Assembly (NCBI RefSeq): GCF_025290915.1
Contig: NZ_JAOCQE010000028.1
Coordinates: 1 to 41,454 of the forward strand
Direction of reading: 5' to 3'
From: Streptomyces sp. 15-116A
GTDB taxonomy: Bacteria > Actinomycetota > Actinomycetes > Streptomycetales > Streptomycetaceae
Length of the DNA: 41,454 nt
Part shown: piece after piece, positions 30,576 through 40,555 of the stretch
Layout of the letters: each line of letters begins with the position of its first letter
Numbering within the stretch: position 1 is the first letter of the stretch
The notes under the pieces: model-generated
Told to the model about the DNA's origin: nothing
The model's database searches: none
Seen by the model: only the letters and a program-made list of their open reading frames with translations
Position numbers and translations under genes: made by a program

Positions 30576-31408
30576 CAGCTCTTCACCGCCCCGGCGAGCA
30601 TGCCGCCCGTGATCCGGCGCTGGATGAGCGCGAAGACGACCAGTGACGGCAAGGTCGCGAGGAAGGCCGCCGCCGCCAGCGGGCCGAGGTCGGCGACTCC
30701 CTCGGCGCCGATGAAGTGGGTGAGGACGACCGGCAGGGTCTGTCTCTCCGCGGTCTTCAGCAGCACCAGCGCGAAGAAGAACTCGTTCCACGCGGTGATG
30801 AACGCGAACAGGGCCGTCGCCACGATCCCCGGCGCCAGCAGCGGCGCCGTCACCGACACCAGGGTCCGCAGCCGCCCCGCCCCGTCGACCGCCGCCGCCT
30901 CCTCCAGCTCGGCCGGTACGGCCCGCACATACCCGGTGAGCATCCACAGCGCGAACGGCAGCGCCCACACCACGTACACCAGCACCAGCCCCGGCACGGA
31001 GTTGATCATCCGCAGGTTCTTCAGTACCAGGAACAGCGGGATGATCAGCAGTACGAACGGGAACGCCTGGCTGACCACCACCCAGCCGGTCGCGGCCCGG
31101 GCGAGGGCGGTGCGGTGGCGGGCCATGACATACGCCATGGGCGTGGCGATCACGACCGCGATCAGCGCCGCCGAGGACGCCGCGAGCAGGGAGTTGAGCG
31201 CGGCGCGCAGCAGCGGCTGCTCGTCGAATGCCTGGCGGAAGTTGGCGAGCGTGGGGTCCTGCGGGATCCAGGTGGGATGCAGACTGGCCAGCTCGCGCGG
31301 GGGTTTGAACGCGGTGGAGATCAGCCAGAGGAACGGGAAGGCGAGGAAGACGAGATAGGCGAGCAGCGCCGCGTACTGACCGGCGCGGGCGGTCCGGCTG
31401 GTCCTCAT
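30575..31408 (-). CDS. Sugar ABC transporter permease, MalG-like
   Basis: A 277-aa inner-membrane permease with six membrane segments. The first is AALLAYLVFLAFPFLWLISTAF followed by the family's FKPPREL. The coupling EAA motif is VPAELEEAAAVDGAGRLRTLVSVTAPLLAPG. The C-terminus QRRITGGMLAGAVKS is the classic MalG-type ending. It forms the channel with the MalF-like partner. Its ATG overlaps that partner's stop (ATGA, 31405-31408). Confidence 0.93.
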   Translation of the reverse strand: MRTSRTARAGQYAALLAYLVFLAFPFLWLISTAFKPPRELASLHPTWIPQDPTLANFRQAFDEQPLLRAALNSLLAASSAALIAVVIATPMAYVMARHRTALARAATGWVVVSQAFPFVLLIIPLFLVLKNLRMINSVPGLVLVYVVWALPFALWMLTGYVRAVPAELEEAAAVDGAGRLRTLVSVTAPLLAPGIVATALFAFITAWNEFFFALVLLKTAERQTLPVVLTHFIGAEGVADLGPLAAAAFLATLPSLVVFALIQRRITGGMLAGAVKS

Positions 31409-32370
31409 GACGCGTCCCCTCCCCCCAGCCGGCCCACGAGGAAGACGGGCAGCATGATCGAGACGGCGGCGACCATGACGCAGCCCATCGCCGCCGCGTA
31501 TCCGAACTGTCCGTAGCGGAAGGCCTCTTCGTAGGCGAAGAGCATGGGCAGCCGGGTGCGTCCGCCGGGGCCGCCGTTGGTGAGCACATAGACCAGGGCG
31601 AAGGAGTTGAAGTTCCAGATCAGGTTGAGTGCCGTGATGGCGAGGGCGATGGGGCGGATCGCGGGCCAGGTGACCGTGCGGAAGCGGCGCCAGGCGCCGG
31701 CGCCGTCCACGGCGGCCGCCTCGTGCAGTTCGCGCGGGGTGTTCTGCAGTCCGGCGAGCAGCGCGACCGTCGTCTGCGGCATCCCGGCCCATACGCCGAC
31801 GACGATCACCGCGGGCAGGGCGGTGGCGAGGCCGCTGAGCCAGTCCCGGCCGTCGCCGAGTCCGACGTCGCGCAGGGTCTCGTTGAGGATGCCCGCGTCC
31901 GGGTTGTAGACCAGCCGCCACATGATGCCGACGACGACCTCGGGCATCGCCCACGGGACGATCGCGAGGGCGCGGGCCAGCCAGCGCAGTCTCAGGTCCT
32001 GATGGAGCAGCAGGGCGAGGCCGAGCGCGAGCAGGAACTGCGGCACGGTCACCCCGACCGCCCACACGAGGCCGATCCGGAACGACTCCCAGAACAGCGT
32101 GTCGTGCAGCAGGTCCTGGAAGTTGAGGGTGCCGATCCACTGGGTGGGCTCGGTGCGGCCGGACTGGGCGTCGGTGAACGCCAGCAGGATCCCGTACAGC
32201 AGCGGTCCGACACTGAGGACGAGGATCGGCAGCAGCGCGGGCAGCACCAGGAACCAGGGGCTGTGGTCCAAGGCGCGCCCCGGCCGCCACGACTGCCGCC
32301 CCCGCCGCCCCCGCCGCCCCCGGCCGGGCTCCTTGCCCGCCGGTCTCCTCACCTCGGTCACCGATGTCAC
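31405..32370 (-). CDS. Sugar ABC transporter permease, MalF-like
   Basis: A 321-aa permease and first gene of the sugar operon. After an Arg-rich cytoplasmic tail of ~35 residues come six membrane segments, beginning FLVLPALLPILVLSVGPLLYG. The EAA coupling loop is TPRELHEAAAVDGAGAWRRFRTVTWPAIRP, and NFNSFALVYVLTNGGPGGRT is a hallmark of this family. The GTG at 32370 has AAGGGG 8 nt upstream. No ATPase gene is in the operon; Streptomyces sugar importers typically share the multitask ATPase MsiK encoded elsewhere. Confidence 0.92.
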   Translation of the reverse strand: MTSVTEVRRPAGKEPGRGRRGRRGRQSWRPGRALDHSPWFLVLPALLPILVLSVGPLLYGILLAFTDAQSGRTEPTQWIGTLNFQDLLHDTLFWESFRIGLVWAVGVTVPQFLLALGLALLLHQDLRLRWLARALAIVPWAMPEVVVGIMWRLVYNPDAGILNETLRDVGLGDGRDWLSGLATALPAVIVVGVWAGMPQTTVALLAGLQNTPRELHEAAAVDGAGAWRRFRTVTWPAIRPIALAITALNLIWNFNSFALVYVLTNGGPGGRTRLPMLFAYEEAFRYGQFGYAAAMGCVMVAAVSIMLPVFLVGRLGGGDAS

Positions 32371-32412
32371 GGAATCAGCCCCTTTGCGCGGCTCGGGGTG
32401 GGCCAGGTCATG

Positions 32413-32441
32413 GTCGTGAAGGGTTTCCGCGTCGTCAAGGG
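32413..32441. repeat. Direct repeat in the sugar-operon/kinase promoter region
   Basis: GTCGTGAAGGG (32413-32423) recurs as GTCGTCAAGGG (32431-32441), one mismatch in 11 and 18 bp apart. It lies in the 164-bp divergent region, about 43 bp before the MalF-like start on the other strand, and could be a regulator-binding site. Confidence 0.35.
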
Positions 32442-32534
32442 CACGCGCATGCCGTCCGACCTGTGCGAATGGGAAACTGAGCGGACGGATGGCCGGATCC
32501 CGGCGGCGGGACGTCAGAGAGGCAGGACGGACGG

Positions 32535-33398
32535 ATGGACGAGGCACGGGCGCGTGAGGTGCTGGCCGCTTCGGGGGTGCTGCCCGGCGCGACCGGGGAC
32601 GCGCGGCTGCTCGCCCTGGGCGAGAACGCGGTGTTCGCCGCCGGTGACCTGGTCGTCAGGGTGGGCCGCGACGCCGAACTGCTGGACCGGGCGCGCCGCG
32701 AGCTGGACATCGCGCTGTGGCTGGCGGACGCCGGGGTGCCGGCGGTGCGGGCGGCCGCGCCGGAGGCGCTGCTGGTCGAGGGGCACGCGGTGACCGTGTG
32801 GCACCGGCTGCCCGAGGCGGTGCGGCCCGCCGAGCCGCGTGATCTGGCCGGACTGCTGCGGGTCGTCCACGCACTTCCCGCTCCTCCCTTCACGTTGCCG
32901 CCCCGCGATCTGCTGGGCGGTGTGGAACGCTGGCTGCGGCTCGCCGGTGACGCGATCGACCCGGCGGACGCGGCATATCTGCGCGAGCGTCGGGACGGGT
33001 TCGCGTCGGCCGCGGCGGCGCTGACGCCCCATCTGCCGCCGGGCCCCGTCCACGGGGACGCGCTGCCCCGCAATGTGCATGTGGGGCCGGACGGGCCGGT
33101 GCTGGTGGACCTGGAGACCTTCTCCGCCGACCTGCGGGAGCACGACCTGGTGGTCATGGCCCTCTCCCACGACCGCTACGGGCTCCCGGACGAGGCGTAC
33201 ACGTCCTTCACGGAGACCTACGGCTGGGATGTACGGGCGTGGGAGGGCTGCTCGGTGCTGCGCGGCGCACGGGAGACGGCCAGCTGCGCGTGGGTCGCGC
33301 AGCACGCGCCGAGCAATCCGAAGGCTCTGGCGGAATTCCGGCGCCGGGTGGCGTCACTGCGGGACGGTGACGAGACGGTGCGCTGGTATCCGTTCTGA
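32535..33398 (+). CDS. APH-fold phosphotransferase
   Basis: A 287-aa protein of the aminoglycoside phosphotransferase (APH/choline kinase) family. The N-lobe has LLALGENAVFAAGDLVVRVGR. The catalytic loop is VHGDALPRNVHV (His-Gly-Asp ... Asn), and the metal-binding step is VLVDLETFS in place of DFE. Many such actinobacterial proteins phosphorylate small metabolites, so resistance to aminoglycosides should not be assumed. It is divergent from the sugar ABC operon; a sugar or cyclitol kinase role would fit that context but is only a guess. The start follows AGGACGG. Confidence 0.85.
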   Translation: MDEARAREVLAASGVLPGATGDARLLALGENAVFAAGDLVVRVGRDAELLDRARRELDIALWLADAGVPAVRAAAPEALLVEGHAVTVWHRLPEAVRPAEPRDLAGLLRVVHALPAPPFTLPPRDLLGGVERWLRLAGDAIDPADAAYLRERRDGFASAAAALTPHLPPGPVHGDALPRNVHVGPDGPVLVDLETFSADLREHDLVVMALSHDRYGLPDEAYTSFTETYGWDVRAWEGCSVLRGARETASCAWVAQHAPSNPKALAEFRRRVASLRDGDETVRWYPF

Positions 33399-33415
33399 GC
33401 AGGGCGGCAAGCGCC

Positions 33416-34138
33416 TCAGACCCGTTCGCCCGCCGGCTCCCGCAGGGGCCAGGCCCCGTCGATCGTCGCCGTGGCGTCGCCCTTGCGGCGCAGGAAGTTC
33501 TGGAAGTCCGCCGCCCATTCGGCGTACCACTCGATCTGGCGGCGGTGCAGTTCCGCCGGGCCGAGGGATGCGACCTTCGGGTGGCGGACGGCTATCGCGC
33601 AGGCGAGGCGTGCGGCGGCGAGGGCGTCGGCCGTCGCGTCGTGTGCGGAGTCGAGGGCGACGCCGTACTCGGCGCAGACGGCTTCCAGGTTGCGTTTGCC
33701 GCGGCGGTAGCGGTCGACGGAGCGGTCGATCGTGTACGGGTCGATGACCGGGGCGGGGTCGATGCCGCCGAGGCGGTCGCGCAGGGACGGCAGCCCGTAG
33801 CGGCGCAGTTCGGCGGAGAGCAGGGTCAGGTCGAAGGCGGCGTTGTAGGCGACGACCGGGACGCCCGTCTTCCAGTACGTGGTCAGGACGTCCGCGATCG
33901 CGTCGGCCACCTGGTCGGCGGGTCTGCCGTCGGCCGCCGCGCGCTCGTTGCTGATGCCGTGCACCGCGACCGCGTCCGCCGGGATCGGCACGCCCGGGTC
34001 GGCCAGCCATTCCCGGCGGCCCGTCGGCTCCCCGTCCCTGACCTCGATCACGGCGCCCGTGACGATCCGCGCCTCGCGCGGGTCGGTGCCCGTCGTCTCC
34101 AGGTCGAAGCCGATCAGCAGCTCCCGGTGCCAGCCCAT
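33416..34138 (-). CDS. DEDDh-family 3'-5' exonuclease (DnaQ-like)
   Basis: A 240-aa exonuclease related to the epsilon subunit of DNA polymerase III. Exo I is IGFDLETTGTDP (Asp-Glu), Exo II is VVAYNAAFDLTLL (Asp), and Exo III is SAHDATADALAAARL (His-x4-Asp), so all DEDDh residues are present. The family removes nucleotides from 3' ends with two divalent metals; whether this one acts in proofreading, repair or RNA turnover is unknown. I chose ATG 34138 because AAGGGGGG lies just upstream; a longer frame has no ribosome-binding site. It is convergent with the kinase gene, 17 bp away. Confidence 0.9.
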   Translation of the reverse strand: MGWHRELLIGFDLETTGTDPREARIVTGAVIEVRDGEPTGRREWLADPGVPIPADAVAVHGISNERAAADGRPADQVADAIADVLTTYWKTGVPVVAYNAAFDLTLLSAELRRYGLPSLRDRLGGIDPAPVIDPYTIDRSVDRYRRGKRNLEAVCAEYGVALDSAHDATADALAAARLACAIAVRHPKVASLGPAELHRRQIEWYAEWAADFQNFLRRKGDATATIDGAWPLREPAGERV

Positions 34139-34156
34139 GGGCTGCCCCCCTTCTGT

Positions 34157-34198
34157 GTGGTGCGTTCCCCCAGTGGTCCCCACCTTCGCACGCACCAC
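34157..34198. promoter_or_regulatory. 9-bp inverted repeat upstream of the exonuclease gene
   Basis: GTGGTGCGT (34157-34165) is exactly complementary to 34190-34198, 24 bp apart. The near arm is 19 bp before the exonuclease start. It may be an operator. Confidence 0.4.
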
Positions 34199-34229
34199 TG
34201 ACAATCCGAGGATCGCCTTCCGCTTACCG

Positions 34230-34243
34230 GCCCTCGGGAGGGC
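34230..34243. terminator. Hairpin after the HEPN gene
   Basis: GCCCT (34230-34234) pairs with AGGGC (34239-34243) around a CGGG loop, 7 bp past the HEPN gene's stop codon. It is short, and a weak terminator candidate. Confidence 0.4.
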
Positions 34244-34249
34244 TCACGT

Positions 34250-35488
34250 TCACGACACCGGGCGCGAATCCGCCCACATCTGCTCGAACTCCTCGCGGTA
34301 CGTGGGGAAGAGCCCGCCTTCCTCGACCTCGCCCGGTTTGACCACCTTGTTCCCGTTGCGCAGCACCAGCACCGGGGCCTCCATGCCGCGGGCGCGGCGC
34401 AGATAGTGCTGCACGACGGCGATGCCGTCCGCGCCGTCGCCGTCCACGAGGTAGGTCGTGCAGCGCGGTGTCTCGTCGTAAACGTGGATCTCGAAGGCGC
34501 CCGGGTCGCGCAGGCGGGAGCGGACGCGGCGCATGTGCAGGATGTTCATCTCGACGGAGCGGCCCAGCTCACCGCGTTTGAGCCCGAGTTCGCGCTCCCG
34601 GCGTTTGACCGCGCTGGAGGCCGGGTTGAGGAACAGCAGCCGCACCCGGCAGCCGGACTCCGCGAGGCGGACCAGACGGCGGCCGGAGAAGTTCTGCACC
34701 AGCAGGTTGAGGCCGATGCCGAGCGCGTCCAGGCGGCGGGCGCCGCCGAAGATGTCCTCGGCGGGGAACTGGCGCAGCAGGCGCACCCGGTCGGGATGGA
34801 CGGCGACCACGTCGGCGTACCGGTCGCCGACCAGGTCCTCCACCGCGTCCACGGGCAGCCGGCGGGCCGAGGGGACGTCGCCGCCCGCGCCGAGCATCTC
34901 CAGCAGGCGCGCGGAGGCGCGTTCGGCCTGGTTGAGCACCGCCTCGGACAGCGCGCGATTGCGGGAGACGACGTTGCGGGTGACCTCCAGCTCGTCCAGG
35001 GCGAGTTCGACGTCGCGGCGGTCGTCGAAGTACGGCTCGAAGCACGGCCAGTGCTGGACCATCAGCTCGCGCAGCTGCGGGAGCGTGAGGAAGGACAGGA
35101 CGTTGTCGTCGGCCGGGTCGAGGAGGTAGCCCTTGCGGCGGCTGACCTCGCGGACGGCGACCGCACGCTGCACCCACTCCTGGCCGGCGGGGCCGGCGGC
35201 GGCGACCACCCAGTCGTCGCCGTGGACGGGCTTGTAGATGGGGCGCAGCACGGCCGCGACGACCGCGCGCAGACGTTGTTCGACGAGGTTCAGCCAGATG
35301 TAGGCGCGGCCGGCCCGCTGGGCGCGGGTGCGTACCTCGCGCCAGGCGTCGGCGCCCCAGTCCAGTTCCGGCCCGATCGAGCCCGCGTCCATCGGCCGTG
35401 CCAGGGACACCGCACCGGGCGGGACGTCCGTGGAGTTCCCCTCGTGACCCTCGTCACCAGGGGGCAGCTCCAGCCCTCCCGAGCCCAC
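34250..35488 (-). CDS. SAV2148-family HEPN-domain protein
   Basis: A 412-aa protein I recognise as the SAV2148-type family of actinobacteria, annotated with a HEPN-like helical domain. The N-terminal ~40 residues are Gly/Pro-rich and disordered. Helices follow from ELDWGADAWREVRTRAQRAG through LVEQRLRAVVAAVLRPIYKP and LSFLTLPQLRELMVQHW. The C-terminal half has Rossmann-like strands and helices (RLVRLAESGCRVRLLFLNP, FEIHVYDETPRCTTYLVDG) resembling a phospholipase D- or DUF-type effector fold. I do not see a clear HEPN R-x4-6-H RNase motif, so RNase activity should not be assumed. I chose the GTG at 35488; ATG 35392 is an alternative. It is divergent from glgX, and its function is unknown. Confidence 0.82.
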   Translation of the reverse strand: MGSGGLELPPGDEGHEGNSTDVPPGAVSLARPMDAGSIGPELDWGADAWREVRTRAQRAGRAYIWLNLVEQRLRAVVAAVLRPIYKPVHGDDWVVAAAGPAGQEWVQRAVAVREVSRRKGYLLDPADDNVLSFLTLPQLRELMVQHWPCFEPYFDDRRDVELALDELEVTRNVVSRNRALSEAVLNQAERASARLLEMLGAGGDVPSARRLPVDAVEDLVGDRYADVVAVHPDRVRLLRQFPAEDIFGGARRLDALGIGLNLLVQNFSGRRLVRLAESGCRVRLLFLNPASSAVKRRERELGLKRGELGRSVEMNILHMRRVRSRLRDPGAFEIHVYDETPRCTTYLVDGDGADGIAVVQHYLRRARGMEAPVLVLRNGNKVVKPGEVEEGGLFPTYREEFEQMWADSRPVS

Positions 35489-35817
35489 CCGCGCACCGCC
35501 TTCCACTCCCCTGGGCCTCCCCGGCCCGACGATCAAGGAGAGTACTCCGCATGGGGCACGGGGTGCAGCCCGATGGACAGGCTGGTTTCTCAACTTCCTT
35601 CTTCGGCAGGAATGTTCTATGGGTGCGGGGCTTTTGCGGGTGAGCGGATTCATACCGTGGGCCGGGGTCCCGTGCGTGGGCGGCCGCGGGACGCCGGGCC
35701 GGCCGGTCGAGCATCACACACGCCAGTGGGGCATCAGTGGTAGTGGTCGCCTCACTTTGGGGAGACTCGGAGCCAAGGCGTCCACACCGGCGCCCCACAC
35801 CTGAAAGAGTCGTATCC
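35489..35817. other. Divergent intergenic region between the HEPN gene and glgX
   Basis: These 329 bp must contain both promoters. No -10/-35 pair stands out on either strand. A minus-strand TACTCT lies near 35541-35546. One short plus-strand frame (35551-35643) has a ribosome-binding site, and I see no strong dyad or repeat. Confidence 0.5.
35551..35643 (+). CDS. Possible 30-aa small ORF upstream of glgX
   Basis: AAGGAG lies 10 nt before an ATG opening a 30-codon frame: MGHGVQPDGQAGF, then STSFFGRNVLWVRGFCG, then TGA. It ends 174 bp before glgX. It includes the rare Leu codon CTA and is aromatic-rich, unlike chance frames in this DNA. I do not recognise it; it could be a leader peptide or a coincidence. 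Confidence 0.25.
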   Translation: MGHGVQPDGQAGFSTSFFGRNVLWVRGFCG

Positions 35818-37953
<2,136 letters not shown>

Positions 37954-38005
37954 TCGTGCGGCGGGTGATGACAGGAAACGCGGCAGGGCGGGTACGTACG
38001 TCTGC

Positions 38006-40438
38006 ATGACCTCTGAGCGGACTGTTGAGCGGACCCTTGCGCGCCCCGATGCCGCGGTGCCGACGGCCACGTACCGGCTTCAGCTGCAGCCCGGCTTCCC
38101 CTTCGGGGCCGCGGCGGCGGCCGTGCCGTACGTGGCCTCGCTCGGCGTGTCCCATCTGCATCTGTCGCCCGTCCTGGAAGCCGTGCCCGGTTCGCTGCAC
38201 GGCTACGACGTCGTGGACCACGCACGCGTGCGGGAGGAGCTGGGCGGGGAGGAGGGGCTGCGGGCGCTGGCGCGCATCGCGCGGGAGCACGGGCTCGGGC
38301 TGATCGTCGACATCGTGCCGAACCACATGGCGATGTCGCCGCGCCACAACCGGGCCCTGTGGGAGGTGCTGCGAGAGGGGCCGGACTCGCCGTACGCGCG
38401 GTGGTTCGACATCGACTGGGAGGCGCAGGACGGCCGGGTGCTGCTGCCCGTGCTCGGCGGGCCGCTGGGCGCGGAGCTCGGCCGGATCAAGGCCGACGGC
38501 GACGTGCTGCGCTACTACGACCACGAGTTCCCGCTGCGGGAGGGCACCGCGGGCCTGGAGCCGCCGGAGCTGCTGGACGCGCAGTGGTACCGCCTGGGCT
38601 GGTGGCGGCTGGCCCGCACGGAGCTCAACTACCGGCGGTTCTTCAGCATCTCCGAGCTGATCGGAGTGCGGGTGGAGGACCCGGAGGTGTTCGACGCCAC
38701 GCACGCCACGATCCTGCGGCTGCTGCGCGAGGGCGTGATCGACGGGCTGCGCGTCGACCACCCGGACGGGCTCGCCGACCCGGACGGCTATCTGCGGCGG
38801 CTGCACGAGGCGACCGGCGGCCGGTGGACGGTGGTGGAGAAGATCCTCTCCGACGGCGAGCCGCTGCCCGCCTCCTGGCCGGTCGCGGGCACCACCGGCT
38901 ACGACGCCCTGCGGCACGTGGACGGCCTGTTCCTGGACCCTGCGGGCTTCGGGGAGCTGCTGGGCCAGTACCGGCGGTTCGCGGCCCCGCAGACGGACCG
39001 GGGCGGTGACTGGGACGCCACGGTGCGGCGGGCCGCGTACAAGGTGCTCACCCATGAGCTGGCCACCGAGGTGGACCGGCTGACCCGGGTGGCGAGCCGG
39101 CTGTGCGCGACCTCGCCGGAGCCGGCGCTGCGCGACCGCGCGCCCTGGGCGCTGCGCACGGCCCTGCTGGAGCTGCTGGTCCGGCTGGAGGTGTACCGGC
39201 CCTACGCCTCCGTGGACGCGGCCGGGGTGGTCACCGAGGAGGCCGCCGCCGAGGCCCGGCTCGCGTTCGCGGTGCCCGAGGAGGCGGGCGCGGTGGACGC
39301 CGTGCGGGATCTGGTGCTCGGGCGGTACGGCGACGGGCCGCAGCACGTGGAGTTCCGTACGCGGTTCGCGCAGACGGCGTCGGCGCTGCGGGCCAAGTCC
39401 GTGGAGGACACGGCGTTCTACCGCTATGTGCCGCTGCTGTCGGCGACCGAGGTCGGCGGGAATCCCGGCGCTCCCGCGCTGCCGGCGGAGGCGTTCCACG
39501 CGTACTGCGCGCGCGTGCAGCGCGACTGGCCGACGACCGGCACGGTGGTGTCCACGCACGACACCAAGCGCAGCGCCGATGTACGGGCCGCGCTGCACGT
39601 GCTCACCGAGTGCCCGCAGCGCTGGGCGGACGTCCTGACGGAGGTGACCCGCGGCGGCGAGGGCGTGCCGGACGCGCAGCTGGCGTGGGCGGCCTGGCAG
39701 ACGGTGTTCGGTCTCGGCCCCGCCGAGGAGGAGCGGGTGCAGGGGGCGCTGCTGAAGCATGTGCGCGAGGCGGGCCTGTACACCAGCTGGACCGAGCAGG
39801 AGCCGCCGTACGAGGAGCAGGTGGCCCGGTTCGTGGCGGCGGGGCCGTGCGGGCGGCCGGGTGAGCGGGTGGCGGCGTTCCGTGCCTCGCTGGAGCCGCA
39901 CATCCGCGCGAACGTGCTGGGCACGGCGCTGGTGCATCTGACGATGCCGGGCGTGCCGGACGTCTATCAGGGCACGGAGCGCGAGTACCGGGCGCTGGTG
40001 GATCCGGACAACCGGAGGGCGGTGGACTACGGTGACGGGGAAAGGGATGGGGACGGCGGGGGCGTCCTGGGTGGTGACGGGGGTGACAGCGGTGGTCTGA
40101 GCGGGGAGAAGCGGGCGGTCACCCGGGCGGCTCTGCGGCTGCGTGCCCGGCGACCGGAGGTCTTCGGTGACACGGCGTCGTACGAGCCGCAGCCGGCCGA
40201 AGGTCCGGCGGCGGCCCACTGTGTGGCCTTCGTGCGCTCGGGGCGGGTCCTCACGGCCGTGACCCGTCTCTCCTTGCGGCTGGCGGAGGCCGGCGGCTGG
40301 CGGGACACCCGGCTGGCCCTCCCGCCGGGCCGCTGGGCGGACGTCCTGGACCCGGGCCGGGAGTTCACGGGGCACGCGCGCGTGGCGGACCTTTTCGCGC
40401 CGCTGCCGGTGGCGCTGCTGGAGCGGACCGGCGACTGA
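38006..40438 (+). CDS. treY: Maltooligosyltrehalose synthase TreY
   Basis: An 810-aa GH13 enzyme that converts the reducing end of maltodextrins to an alpha,alpha-1,1-linked trehalosyl unit; TreZ then releases trehalose. The diagnostic N-terminus is TYRLQLQPGFPFGAAAAAVPY with SHLHLSPVLEA and GSLHGYDVVDH. The catalytic elements are VDIVPNHMA, GLRVDHPDGLADPDGYL (nucleophile Asp), WTVVEKIL (acid Glu) and STHDTKRSADVR. Near residues 673-700 it carries an Asp/Gly-rich low-complexity stretch inside the C-terminal domain, which is unusual. treZ is not visible and may lie outside the window. TACGTA seven nt before the ATG, with TGACAG upstream, suggests its own promoter as well as read-through from glgX. 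Confidence 0.95.
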   Translation: MTSERTVERTLARPDAAVPTATYRLQLQPGFPFGAAAAAVPYVASLGVSHLHLSPVLEAVPGSLHGYDVVDHARVREELGGEEGLRALARIAREHGLGLIVDIVPNHMAMSPRHNRALWEVLREGPDSPYARWFDIDWEAQDGRVLLPVLGGPLGAELGRIKADGDVLRYYDHEFPLREGTAGLEPPELLDAQWYRLGWWRLARTELNYRRFFSISELIGVRVEDPEVFDATHATILRLLREGVIDGLRVDHPDGLADPDGYLRRLHEATGGRWTVVEKILSDGEPLPASWPVAGTTGYDALRHVDGLFLDPAGFGELLGQYRRFAAPQTDRGGDWDATVRRAAYKVLTHELATEVDRLTRVASRLCATSPEPALRDRAPWALRTALLELLVRLEVYRPYASVDAAGVVTEEAAAEARLAFAVPEEAGAVDAVRDLVLGRYGDGPQHVEFRTRFAQTASALRAKSVEDTAFYRYVPLLSATEVGGNPGAPALPAEAFHAYCARVQRDWPTTGTVVSTHDTKRSADVRAALHVLTECPQRWADVLTEVTRGGEGVPDAQLAWAAWQTVFGLGPAEEERVQGALLKHVREAGLYTSWTEQEPPYEEQVARFVAAGPCGRPGERVAAFRASLEPHIRANVLGTALVHLTMPGVPDVYQGTEREYRALVDPDNRRAVDYGDGERDGDGGGVLGGDGGDSGGLSGEKRAVTRAALRLRARRPEVFGDTASYEPQPAEGPAAAHCVAFVRSGRVLTAVTRLSLRLAEAGGWRDTRLALPPGRWADVLDPGREFTGHARVADLFAPLPVALLERTGD

Positions 40439-40493
40439 AATCCGCCGTTTCCGTGGGTTCGGTGAGGTGTTCGGGGTGACCGTTGGGGCGCCC

Positions 40494-40524
40494 TTGACAC
40501 CGTCTCGTGGCCGTGGGGTACTGC
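40494..40524 (+). promoter_or_regulatory. Candidate promoter of the M14 peptidase gene
   Basis: A consensus -35 TTGACA (40494-40499) is followed by TACTGC at 40519-40524, with a 19-nt spacer, or GGTACT with 17 nt. It lies 32 bp before the GTG start. Confidence 0.45.
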
Positions 40525-40555
40525 GCAGAGCGGCGTCGCGTGGTCGGGACGGGGG

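Noticed and set aside
32371..32534. Classical LacI-type sugar operator
   Set aside because: I looked for a palindromic operator with a central CG as at Streptomyces sugar operons and found none; only a direct repeat is present.
32535..33398. Aminoglycoside resistance gene
   Set aside because: The fold and catalytic loop are APH-like, but the sequence does not match a known resistance class I recognise, and it neighbours a sugar transporter.
34139..34204. Exonuclease start at 34204
   Set aside because: No ribosome-binding site there, whereas AAGGGGGG lies just before ATG 34138 and the Exo I motif follows directly.
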